This document shows, in pieces, positions 57,412-64,000 of a stretch of 64,000 nucleotides of DNA (position 1 is the first letter of the stretch; each line of letters starts with the position of its first letter). The stretch is taken from positions 124,001 to 188,000 of the forward strand of contig JBIKNF010000001.1 in assembly GCA_044358835.1 (NCBI GenBank), written 5' to 3'. This stretch comes from JAJTHC01 sp044358835. GTDB taxonomy: Bacteria > Cyanobacteriota > Vampirovibrionia > Vampirovibrionales > JAJTHC01. A model generated the notes under the pieces. The model was given only the letters and a program-made list of their open reading frames with translations, made no database searches and was not told the DNA's origin. A program made the position numbers and the translations under genes.

Positions 57412-58200
57412 ATGTTGCGATTTGCCAAACGATTTGCGGAACTCAAGGCCCAAGGGAAAAAAGCGTTCATTCCCTTTACGCTCTTGGGGTTCCCAAGCGT
57501 TGAAGCCACCAAAGGCATTCTTAAAACGCTTATTGACGCCAAACCTGCGGCCTTAGAGTTGGGGTTCCCCTTTAGTGACCCTGTCGCCGATGGCCCCGTG
57601 ATTCAAGCTGCTGTGACAGAAGCCTTGGCCCATGGCTATAAATTACCTCATGCGTTTGAAAGCATCGCCTACGCCCGTTCCTTAGACTCAGAAATCCCCA
57701 TTGGGGTATTGGTTTATTACAACACGGTTTTGTCTGAAGGGGCGGAGGCGTTTTTTCAACAACTCAAAACCGCCGGTGCCGACGCCTGCCTCATTGCCGA
57801 TTTGCCCCCTGAAGAAGCGGAAGAAGTCAAAGCCTCTGCCGATGCTTCGGGCATTGAACTGATTTTTATTGTGTCCCCCCTCACCAGTGCGGATCGCTTT
57901 CAGTCTTTTGTGCAATATGCAGGGGCTTTTTTATATGTGGTCTCTCGCCTAGGGATTACGGGGACTGAAGAACGTTATGACAGTCGTCTACAAGAACTGA
58001 TTGGCACCCTTGCTCAACACAGTGATTTGCCCTTGTGCGTGGGCTTTGGTATTTCAACCCCTGAACACATCCTTCAAATGAAGGCTGTTGGCTTTGACGG
58101 CATGATTACAGGAAGCCGTATTATTCAAGTGATTCAAGAAGAAGCACGTGGGCAAGGGACACTGGCCGCGTATTTGGCTTCCATGCTTGAAGCCGTTTGA
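57412..58200 (+). CDS. trpA: tryptophan synthase alpha chain
   Basis: TrpA releases indole from indole-glycerol phosphate. The 262 residues have AALELGFPFSDPVADGPVIQ with the catalytic Glu and Asp, PIGVLVYYNTVLSEGAEAFF, ACLIADLPPEEAEEV and GFGISTPEHI, VDGxITGS-type phosphate site (FDGMITGSRIIQ). RLGITGTEE is a mild variant of the usual G-V-T-G. TrpB and the rest of the trp set are not adjacent. CAGGGAACTCAACATG gives a normal ribosome site. Confidence 0.96.
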   Translation: MLRFAKRFAELKAQGKKAFIPFTLLGFPSVEATKGILKTLIDAKPAALELGFPFSDPVADGPVIQAAVTEALAHGYKLPHAFESIAYARSLDSEIPIGVLVYYNTVLSEGAEAFFQQLKTAGADACLIADLPPEEAEEVKASADASGIELIFIVSPLTSADRFQSFVQYAGAFLYVVSRLGITGTEERYDSRLQELIGTLAQHSDLPLCVGFGISTPEHILQMKAVGFDGMITGSRIIQVIQEEARGQGTLAAYLASMLEAV

Positions 58201-58257
58201 GTCCTGCCTTCTTTTTTATAGACACTGTACGGGTAAGACTTTACAAGACTATAGCAC

Positions 58258-58285
58258 TTGAACTTTAACGCTCACAGGATATAAT
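58258..58285 (+). promoter_or_regulatory. sigma-70-type promoter of the GT28 gene
   Basis: TTGAAC (58258-58263), 16-nt spacer, TATAAT (58280-58285), 45 nt before the ATG. It is the best -35/-10 pair in the window. Confidence 0.65.
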
Positions 58286-58329
58286 AGGGAATAACAACTC
58301 CCATTTTAAGAGGACGCCACACGTTTCTT

Positions 58330-59583
58330 ATGAATTTGCTCTTGAATCCTCCGCCTCAAACGTCTATTCAAATAGAATGTTCTGCGCTAAGCCCGCAACC
58401 GGTTGTCGCTCTGGCTTTAAAAAAACGGCGCGTTCTGATTTTATCTTCTTTAACAGGGTGGGGGCATAAGCGTGTGGCCGAAGCCTTAAGGGATGCGTTA
58501 AAAACGCATGGAGACCCTTCTTGTGAGTTTGTGGTGCATATTGAAAATGTGCTTGAACAATCCAATGTCGTCAACCAAGCGTTGGCGGGGTTGTACAACT
58601 GGTTTTTACGTTACGCCCAGCCGTGGATGTTTCTTTACTACCATTTCATCAATTTCGTGCAACTGTCGCACCAGCCCCTGTTCCTAGAACCCATGACCCC
58701 CTATGCCCAGCGATTGTATGACAAGCATCAGCCAGATCTCTTGATTTCGGTGCATCCGATGATGCAGTATTTCGGCGGTATTCTACAACGCATTCATGCC
58801 AAGCACGCCACACGTCCCTTGTCTTTATTTGCGGTGGTGAGTGACCCCTGCTATGGATTTTGGAAAGATTGGGTACGCTCTAATGTGACTCATTATTTCA
58901 CCGCCACCAGAGGCGCGAGTCAACAGCTTTACGACTATGGGGTCAACGCTTCTAAAATCAGCGAGTTGGGCTTGCCTGATTTCCCTCATGCCAAAACATG
59001 GACGCTTTCACAAAAGCACGCGATTCGTCGTGCGGTGTGGGGGGAACGTGCGGCTTGCTTGAGCGTTTTTTTTAATGCCGGTTGGGCAGGGGGCGGAACG
59101 ATTGAACGCCTGTTTAAGGCCTTTTTAGCCACTCCAGAAGCGCGTCAAATCAATCTCATTTTTCAAGCAGGTACCAATGAACCGCTTCAAAAACGTATGA
59201 AGGCTTTAGTGAATCAACACCCACACGTTTCCTTACTTTTAGTGTCTTCTGAAGAAGACATGCGGGTGTTGTATGCACTGGCGGATGTGATTGTTACCAA
59301 ACCGGGGGCCGCCACCGTGTTTGAATCCCTTCACCATGGGGTACCCTTATGGATTGATCGACAAGAACGCTTAATGCCTCAAGAAAAGGGAACCGCCGAA
59401 TGGTTGTTTGCTCAGGGCGCCGGGGCCTGTGTCGAAAATATCGACGCCTTGATTGAAAAGGTTCAGGATTGGTTAAAGTCCCCTCTTGAAAGGCAGGCCA
59501 TGAGCCGAGAAGCCCAGCGTCTTTCTCGTCAAAGCTCTAGTGAAGCGCTTTGTAAACGTCTCTTATACCAATTAAACGATTAA
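58330..59583 (+). CDS. MGDG-synthase/UgtP-like glycosyltransferase (GT28)
   Basis: 417 residues. VLILSSLTGWGHKRVAEALRDAL resembles the N-terminal MGDG-synthase domain start (S-x-x-G-x-G-H), HQPDLLISVHPMMQYF and LFAVVSDPCYGFW match its later part, and YALADVIVTKPGAATVFESL is the GT28 nucleotide-sugar motif. Such enzymes add glucose or galactose to diacylglycerol at the membrane. A cyanobacterial-type MgdA (GT2) would look different. It has its own promoter. The structured element F copy 2 begins 12 nt before its stop. Sugar is unknown. Confidence 0.82.
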   Translation: MNLLLNPPPQTSIQIECSALSPQPVVALALKKRRVLILSSLTGWGHKRVAEALRDALKTHGDPSCEFVVHIENVLEQSNVVNQALAGLYNWFLRYAQPWMFLYYHFINFVQLSHQPLFLEPMTPYAQRLYDKHQPDLLISVHPMMQYFGGILQRIHAKHATRPLSLFAVVSDPCYGFWKDWVRSNVTHYFTATRGASQQLYDYGVNASKISELGLPDFPHAKTWTLSQKHAIRRAVWGERAACLSVFFNAGWAGGGTIERLFKAFLATPEARQINLIFQAGTNEPLQKRMKALVNQHPHVSLLLVSSEEDMRVLYALADVIVTKPGAATVFESLHHGVPLWIDRQERLMPQEKGTAEWLFAQGAGACVENIDALIEKVQDWLKSPLERQAMSREAQRLSRQSSSEALCKRLLYQLND

Positions 59584-59705
59584 ATAGCGTCTGGCGTCTT
59601 CGTTGTCGCTACGATTCTCGATGTGCTTATGTACGTTTATGTACACTTCACCCATCTGCGAGTCTAGGCTCCTAGAATCCACCTATACGCTATTCAGTCG
59701 TTTAA
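59572..59705. ncRNA. structured repeat element F, copy 2 (candidate structured RNA)
   Basis: Closing arms TTAAACGATTAAATAGCGT (59572-59590) and ACGCTATTCAGTCGTTTAA (59687-59705), 17 of 19 paired. Inside: TTGTCGCTACGAT (59603-59615), helix CTCGATG (59617-59623) with CAT-ctg-CGAG (59653-59662), hairpin TGTAC-gtttat-GTACA (59630-59645) and hairpin TCTAGG-ct-CCTAGA (59663-59676). It shares core and layout with 27321-27470 in reverse. The left arm overlaps the GT28 stop codon. Confidence 0.65.
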
Positions 59706-59936
59706 ATGGTATTAAAAGAGCTGTGGACGTTTCAATAGACGATCTCCACTTCCAATAGGCGTCCGATTAAAAAAATGGGCTTCAAGGTTTAAACCGCTAC
59801 GCTGTTTCAGCATGACCGGTTTTTTGCCTTGGCCTAGTGCTGAAAAACCACTTTTTTGACCCAGCACGGATTGAAGGAGAAGGGACCTAAATCAACCAGC
59901 ATAAGCCCTTCGGCGCCTTTTGTAAAAACGCACGGG
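59584..59936. other. intergenic region after GT28 gene
   Basis: 353 nt between convergent genes. It holds most of element F copy 2, then the tail-like copy of the tandem-repeat units (59755-59885). No gene is seen. Confidence 0.65.
59755..59885. repeat. tail of the 21-nt repeat unit, copy without array
   Basis: GGCTTCAAGG, CGCTACGCTGTTTCAGCATG-ACCGGTTTTTTGCC, GGCCTAGTGCTGAAAAACCA and CTTTTTTGACCCAGCACGG align with the tails after array 1 and array 2 (TTTTTCAAGGAG, CTCTTTTTCAGTATGACGGC, TTGCCTAGTG). About one repeat-like unit (CTTTTTTGACCCA) remains. An 8-nt inverted repeat TTTCAGCA/TGCTGAAA lies inside. Confidence 0.6.
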
Positions 59937-61097
59937 TCAAGGCTTGGTGGGGACTAAGGGGTAGGGCATCGTCGCAAGGGAAACGTGCTTTTCAGTCAAA
60001 AGGCTCAACAGCCCCTGCAAATACGCTTGTTGCACATTGCGAAACACCGTATAATCCGCCTCTTCCACCACATACACCACTTCAAACACCAAGGCCCAGT
60101 CCGTACATTCCGCCAAATGCACACGTTCCAACGTCGCTTGTTTTATGGGGCCAAACCCTTCACTTACCCAGTCAGGAATAGCCTTTACGGCATCTAACGG
60201 GGTGCCGTGTGCCACATAAAAGCGATGTTCCACACGACGACGTTGCATGCGCGTGAAGTTGCGAATACGACTTTTGGAAAGGTCGCTATTGGGAATGACC
60301 AACCCTTCGCCGTCCAAGCCTTCTAAGCGGGTTGAACGCAGGCCAATATGGGTGACAGTGCCTTTGAAGTCTTGCGTGACGATAAAGTCGCCCATCACAA
60401 AGGGTTTGTCTAGCGCGATGGAAAGTGACGCGATTAAATCGCCCAACACGTTTTGTAGCGCCAGCCCCAAGGCCAGCCCCCCCACCCCTAAAGACGTGAC
60501 CAACGCCGTGATGTTGACCCCCTTAAAATCTAAACCCACCAGTAGCACGAGGCTCCAGCCGACTAAAACGACCAAGAACGTCACCGGACCCAGTAGGGTT
60601 TGAAGCGAAAGGCGCTGTTTTTCGTCGTTTTGGGCGTCTACATAGTGACTTAGGGTGACTTTTGTGAGTGGTTTAATCCACAACGCGATTTGCAGGAGCA
60701 AGGCATACACGGGGAACGGTTCAAAAAAGGCGTCCACCGGTTTATTAAACTGAAGAGGGATTTCGGCCACGTAAAGGGCTAAAATAAACAGCACCACAGG
60801 GCTGACATAGGCCAGTGCTTTTAACATAAACTTTTTCAGAAAACTAAAGCCCAAGGGCGTGTGTGCGGCACTGAGTTGTGTGAGGGAACGCGTCATCACC
60901 AAACACAACAGGCGAAGGCCCCAAAACACCAAAAGCCCTAAGGCGAGCGAAAATAGCCACGCACTTAAGGGGTTGCCAAACCATTCTAGGGTGTCTAAAA
61001 AAGTGCCTTGCACCGACTGATTCACCGCTTCAGACGTGGTTTGAATCGTTTGTGTGGCTTCTTCTACGGTGCTTTGAACATGTTGCAAACTCATCAT
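59937..61097 (-). CDS. mscS: MscS-family mechanosensitive channel
   Basis: 386 residues. ATG 61097 (AAGGA 10 nt upstream) is better than the open frame to 61208. Three to five membrane helices come first; the pore-lining helix NITALVTSLGVGGLALGLAL and the following NVLGDLIASLSIALDKPFVM are the MscS signature, then the beta domain GTVTHIGLRSTRLEGLDGEG and NSDLSKSRIRNFTRMQRR. The N-terminal part is extended (about 150 residues before the pore region). It relieves osmotic pressure across the inner membrane. Convergent with GT28 and divergent from nanE. Confidence 0.92.
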   Translation of the reverse strand: MMSLQHVQSTVEEATQTIQTTSEAVNQSVQGTFLDTLEWFGNPLSAWLFSLALGLLVFWGLRLLCLVMTRSLTQLSAAHTPLGFSFLKKFMLKALAYVSPVVLFILALYVAEIPLQFNKPVDAFFEPFPVYALLLQIALWIKPLTKVTLSHYVDAQNDEKQRLSLQTLLGPVTFLVVLVGWSLVLLVGLDFKGVNITALVTSLGVGGLALGLALQNVLGDLIASLSIALDKPFVMGDFIVTQDFKGTVTHIGLRSTRLEGLDGEGLVIPNSDLSKSRIRNFTRMQRRRVEHRFYVAHGTPLDAVKAIPDWVSEGFGPIKQATLERVHLAECTDWALVFEVVYVVEEADYTVFRNVQQAYLQGLLSLLTEKHVSLATMPYPLVPTKP

Positions 61098-61158
61098 AGA
61101 GGCCGATTCCTTTTGCCCTTTTTGAAGGGGTGTTCTATGATTATATTCTATAATTGTA

Positions 61159-61205
61159 CTATAGAAAGCTCTTAAAAAGTCTTTTTGCTTTGTCCCTTTC
61201 CCCTG
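61159..61205. repeat. solo terminus of type A/B miniature element
   Basis: CTATAGAAAGCTCTTAAAAA, then GTCTTTTTGCTTTGTCCCTT: it matches about 45 nt of the right end (reverse) of the 7734-7915 element. It lies directly before nanE and supplies part of its leader. Confidence 0.65.
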
Positions 61206-61224
61206 CACATCAAAGGAAACCTGT

Positions 61225-61929
61225 ATGCGTTTGACTCCCTCCCCCCTACCTCGTTTTGTGGTGTCTGTTCAAGCAGAAGATCACGAGCCTTTAGCGCCGA
61301 CCCCGATTATGCTGGCTTTGTGTGAAAGCGTTTTAGCCGGTGGGGCCGAAGGACTGCGCTTGGCGAATGTGGATCTCATTCGTATGCTCAAGCAACGGCA
61401 TCCGCAAGTGCCGATTATTGGCCTGCATAAGCCTTACCCCCTGCCTCAAGCCCCCCAAGCAGAAGTCTATATTACTCGACACCTCAAAGACGCCCTTTCC
61501 CTTGCAGAAGCCGGCGCAGACGTCATTGCCCTAGATGCCACCCCACGCCAGCGCGAACAATCCCTAAACGAAATTGTGACTTCGCTGAAACAAGCCTTCC
61601 CGCAAGTAAACATCATGGGGGATGTCGATTCCATTACCTCCGCTCATTTTGCGCTTGAAGCCGGAGTCGATGTTTTAAGCAGTACCTTAAATGGCTACAC
61701 CCTTGAAACACAAGACGTGGCCATGACTGGTCCGAATTTCGACTTTTTAACGGCCTTGATTAAGACGTTCCCGACAGTTGCGGTGTACCTAGAAGGACGT
61801 GTGTGGAGCGTGGAAGAGGTTCGTCACGCCTGTGCGTTAGGGGCTTATGGGGTGGTGATAGGATCTGCCATCACGCGGCCTCATCAGATTAGCGCTCGTT
61901 TTAAAGCCGGCTTTTTTCAAAGTTCATAG
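61225..61929 (+). CDS. nanE: N-acetylmannosamine-6-phosphate 2-epimerase
   Basis: NanE converts ManNAc-6-P to GlcNAc-6-P. The 234 residues have a TIM-barrel order: FVVSVQAEDHEPL, CESVLAGGAEGLRLANVDLI, PIIGLHKPYP, AGADVIALDATPRQR, NIMGDVDSITSAHFALEAGVDVLSSTLNGYT and YGVVIGSAITRPHQI, the standard NanE set. AAAGGAAACCTGT precedes the ATG. No other sialic-acid genes are adjacent; it may serve amino-sugar recycling. It starts 20 nt after the solo repeat terminus. Confidence 0.92.
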   Translation: MRLTPSPLPRFVVSVQAEDHEPLAPTPIMLALCESVLAGGAEGLRLANVDLIRMLKQRHPQVPIIGLHKPYPLPQAPQAEVYITRHLKDALSLAEAGADVIALDATPRQREQSLNEIVTSLKQAFPQVNIMGDVDSITSAHFALEAGVDVLSSTLNGYTLETQDVAMTGPNFDFLTALIKTFPTVAVYLEGRVWSVEEVRHACALGAYGVVIGSAITRPHQISARFKAGFFQSS

Positions 61930-62065
61930 AAGTGGTGGAAGATTCTGAATTTTTTAGCATAGCCGCACTGGGCTATGTTATTTTAACTATATCGCCACCA
62001 CGATGGCACTCCCCCACGAATTAAGAATTTAACGATGAAAAGAGATTGAATAAGGAAGCGTCTTC

Positions 62066-62518
62066 ATGATGAGTCAGCCTTTTGAACGTGGCACCGTGCC
62101 TAATTTGCGTCGCCGCGTGAGTTTAGAACTTTCATACACCCATTCCGTCAATTATGAAGACCCCATTATTGATGAACAAGAGGCCCAAGGCTCCTTGTTT
62201 CAGGTCGACAAAGACACCTACATTATTGCGTTTGATTCAGAACTCAACGGCAAACGCCAAACCAACACGCTCAAGTTACATGATGGTGTGATGTCTTGGG
62301 TGATTATTGGGGAAGCGCACACGAGACAAACCTTTAAGCAAGGCGAATGGTATGCCAATCAATTTTTTGTGGATGGCGCTTGCTTTACCTGTCGCAACCG
62401 TACCCGTCGTTTAGACTATCACTTCAATGAAGAGGGCGGGTTTATTGATATTTTTTATGAATTGTATTCTGGCGAAACGCATTTGGGTTATTATAGTTTA
62501 GAAGTGTATATTCATTAG
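62066..62518 (+). CDS. DUF1934-like (YwiB-type beta-barrel) protein
   Basis: 150 residues. After a short lead it is beta-rich with the spacing of DUF1934: DKDTYIIAFDSELNGKRQTN (the usual Y-I-x-Y-x-E region), TLKLHDGVMSWVIIGEAHTRQTF, then RTRRLDYHFNEEGGFIDIFYEL and THLGYYSLEVYIH. This calycin-like fold has no settled function (YwiB of Bacillus). AAGGAAG lies 9 nt before the ATG. It is a single gene. Similarity is by pattern, so moderate confidence in the family and high in the gene. Confidence 0.68.
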   Translation: MMSQPFERGTVPNLRRRVSLELSYTHSVNYEDPIIDEQEAQGSLFQVDKDTYIIAFDSELNGKRQTNTLKLHDGVMSWVIIGEAHTRQTFKQGEWYANQFFVDGACFTCRNRTRRLDYHFNEEGGFIDIFYELYSGETHLGYYSLEVYIH

Positions 62519-62587
62519 GCGTGTGGCGCATTTAAAGTTCCTTTTTCGGTTTTATGCTAAAAGGATTACAAATTACGTGTGATTGTG

Positions 62588-62593
62588 TATAAT
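62588..62593 (+). promoter_or_regulatory. -10 box ahead of the right-edge gene
   Basis: TATAAT preceded by TTGTG, 64 nt before the ATG at 62658. No good -35. Confidence 0.45.
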
Positions 62594-62657
62594 AAGTCCA
62601 TGTTCGGAATGATTTTGATAAGCACTCTCCCTTAATATTTCTTGAAAGCATATTTCA

Positions 62658-64000
62658 ATGTCGTCTGGTTTTTGGAACACTGCCGTTTCTGATTTTTCTG
62701 CATCGCCCAAAGGGGTGGCGTCGTTACACGCTGTCGCCTCGTTAAAAAATGCACAGGTGGCTTCAGCAAAGCCTGCTTTTTCTGCCGTGAAACCGACGTT
62801 CAACTCCCCCGCCTTCAGTCAAGCGCCTCTTACAGATGACGGCTCAAGCCTTCCCACCACAGCGAACACCCCGCCTACAGAAGCCGACTACGCCCCCAGT
62901 CAAGCAACAAGCTTTACCCCTGAAGAAGCCAAGCGCTTAAACGTATTGGTGCAAACCGATGCTTTGCTAGACAATCCTAAATTTGAACCGGCGCATGCCA
63001 GCTTGATTGGTTTAAAAGAAGGGGCGAAAATCGGGGCATTGATCGGCTTGCCCTTGTCTTTCGCCATGACGATGATTCGTAAGGATCAAACCCGAAACCC
63101 GAATTCCCTATTTAAGGGCGTTTCTAATAATTTTCTAAAGATTTTTGGCTTTAAATCCTTTGAACGTCTCACGCATGATGGGCATGATATGATAAACCTA
63201 CCTTTAAAACGTATGGCGAAAGTGGCTTACGGCACGGGGCTTTCCGCCTTGATTGGGGGGCTGTTTTTTGGGCCTGCAGTAGCGTTTTTAATTGTTTCTA
63301 ATGCACGCAGTAAGTTGCAAAACATTAAACGTTCCATTAAAGAAGACTATGCAGGCTATGAACCGGATTTTATCGACAAGCACTTTAGCCATATTGACAA
63401 GGTGGAAGACCCACAAAGTGAGTATAATAAAGTCCGCCAAGAACTCACCAATAAACGAGACGCCGCCGCCAATGGCTTCCATACCGCGGTGTTTGTTAAA
63501 GTACTGACGCTGGGGTCTAAAGTCGCGGCCGCGGGGATTTTGGGGGGACTTTTTGAAGTGGTTCGCCATAGTTGGGGCTATTGGGACAAGGTCCTCGATC
63601 GCCCCAAAAATAGGGGACGTAATTATGCCACTGAAGAAGGCAGTCAAGCACTTGAACTGAATAACTATGCCCGTGTGAAAAAAGATTTATTGTATGGCTG
63701 GCATACGCAAGGGCATGAACACCGCAAAGAATTAGGACTTTATTATCAGCACAACAGTGAGTCTCGTCAAGAAATGGCCGAACTCCAAAAATCGGCAGAT
63801 ACCTTGGTTGAAAGCCTGAAAAAAACCAGCGTTAAAAATTGGGCAGACTATGTAAAAGTGCGTTTAAAACATTCGCCCGTGACCCACTTATTGAAAGAAA
63901 CGGGGATTCATTTAATTAACCCACTTATGCTGGGGAATTTCTTAATCACCCCCGCTGTTGTCGCGCTTAGTATGATTCCCTTCTTTGTTAATAGAGTGGG
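62658..64000 (+). CDS. large helical membrane protein, unknown (partial, runs off right edge)
   Basis: The plus strand is open from ATG 62658 to the window end, at least 447 residues without stop. I do not recognise it. Residues 1-90 are Ser/Ala/Pro-rich and probably disordered. Hydrophobic stretches follow: GAKIGALIGLPLSFAMTMI, KVAYGTGLSALIGGLFFGPAVAFLIV, FVKVLTLGSKVAAAGILGGL and LLMLGNFLITPAVVALSMIP-type at the end, with charged helical segments between. A large TATAAT box lies 64 nt upstream. It could be an inner-membrane or host-interacting protein of the lineage. Total length cannot be seen. Confidence 0.75.
   Translation, partial: MSSGFWNTAVSDFSASPKGVASLHAVASLKNAQVASAKPAFSAVKPTFNSPAFSQAPLTDDGSSLPTTANTPPTEADYAPSQATSFTPEEAKRLNVLVQTDALLDNPKFEPAHASLIGLKEGAKIGALIGLPLSFAMTMIRKDQTRNPNSLFKGVSNNFLKIFGFKSFERLTHDGHDMINLPLKRMAKVAYGTGLSALIGGLFFGPAVAFLIVSNARSKLQNIKRSIKEDYAGYEPDFIDKHFSHIDKVEDPQSEYNKVRQELTNKRDAAANGFHTAVFVKVLTLGSKVAAAGILGGLFEVVRHSWGYWDKVLDRPKNRGRNYATEEGSQALELNNYARVKKDLLYGWHTQGHEHRKELGLYYQHNSESRQEMAELQKSADTLVESLKKTSVKNWADYVKVRLKHSPVTHLLKETGIHLINPLMLGNFLITPAVVALSMIPFFVNRV

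Noticed and set aside
1..64000. tRNA, rRNA, tmRNA or 4.5S RNA genes
   Set aside because: I looked for T-loop GTTCGAATC-type sequences and known RNA cores by eye and saw none. A covariance scan would be needed to be certain.

Overview
This window is a chromosomal segment of a Gram-negative, flagellated bacterium with type IV pili. The F-type ATP synthase cluster reads atpZ-atpI-a-c-b'-b-delta-alpha-gamma, with beta and epsilon absent. That order and split, with duplicated b subunits, is the cyanobacterial one. No photosynthesis gene is visible, while flagellar genes, prepilin-like proteins and two heptosyltransferase-like GT9 enzymes are. My best inference is a non-photosynthetic cyanobacterial relative (Vampirovibrionia/'Melainabacteria'). 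This rests on gene order and family content, not on a phylogeny.

Layout. 1-7.5 kb: a TPR protein (cut by the left edge), the murC-murB-ddl-ftsQ cell-wall/division cluster, a GT9 glycosyltransferase and a convergent alpha/beta hydrolase with Cys in the lipase box. 8-14 kb: ATP synthase. 14.4-17 kb: a metal-efflux CDF protein and proA. 17-24.3 kb: folP and dnaA facing left, rpmH-rnpA-yidD-tmk-rbgA-rnhB facing right; two arrays of 21-nt direct repeats flank this block. 24.4-29.5 kb: a prepilin-like protein, ssb, a DUF1537 kinase-like protein and fliJ-fliK-hook/rod protein. 29.7-39.1 kb: FAS1 protein, serA, a cupin, pyrF, purN, an 854-residue pilin-like protein, purC. 39.2-46.3 kb: a small repeat/peptide locus, then a fused radical-SAM/DUF2344 protein and RNase E/G. 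46.5-64 kb: ftsI, class II DAHP synthase, transaldolase, citrate synthase, RNase PH, a second GT9, leuB, trpA, a diacylglycerol glycosyltransferase-like protein, MscS, nanE, a DUF1934-like protein and a membrane protein cut by the right edge. Most genes are housekeeping: envelope, energy, replication/RNA processing, and amino-acid and purine/pyrimidine synthesis.

The unexplained content is between genes. (i) A 134-150 nt element occurs twice (27321-27470 and, reversed, 59572-59705). Both copies share exact core sequence, but their helices use different sequence that still pairs, a signature of a conserved structured RNA. (ii) 21-nt iteron-like arrays, open in all six frames, share a conserved tail; a third tail lies near 59.8 kb. 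(iii) Miniature elements with shared TATAGAA...CTCTGC termini carry two unrelated interiors. (iv) A duplicated promoter plus two-hairpin leader precedes a 24-residue hydrophobic peptide with a perfect Shine-Dalgarno. (v) A GC-rich element occurs in inverted orientation on either side of dnaA. No tRNA, rRNA, CRISPR array or intact insertion sequence was found.
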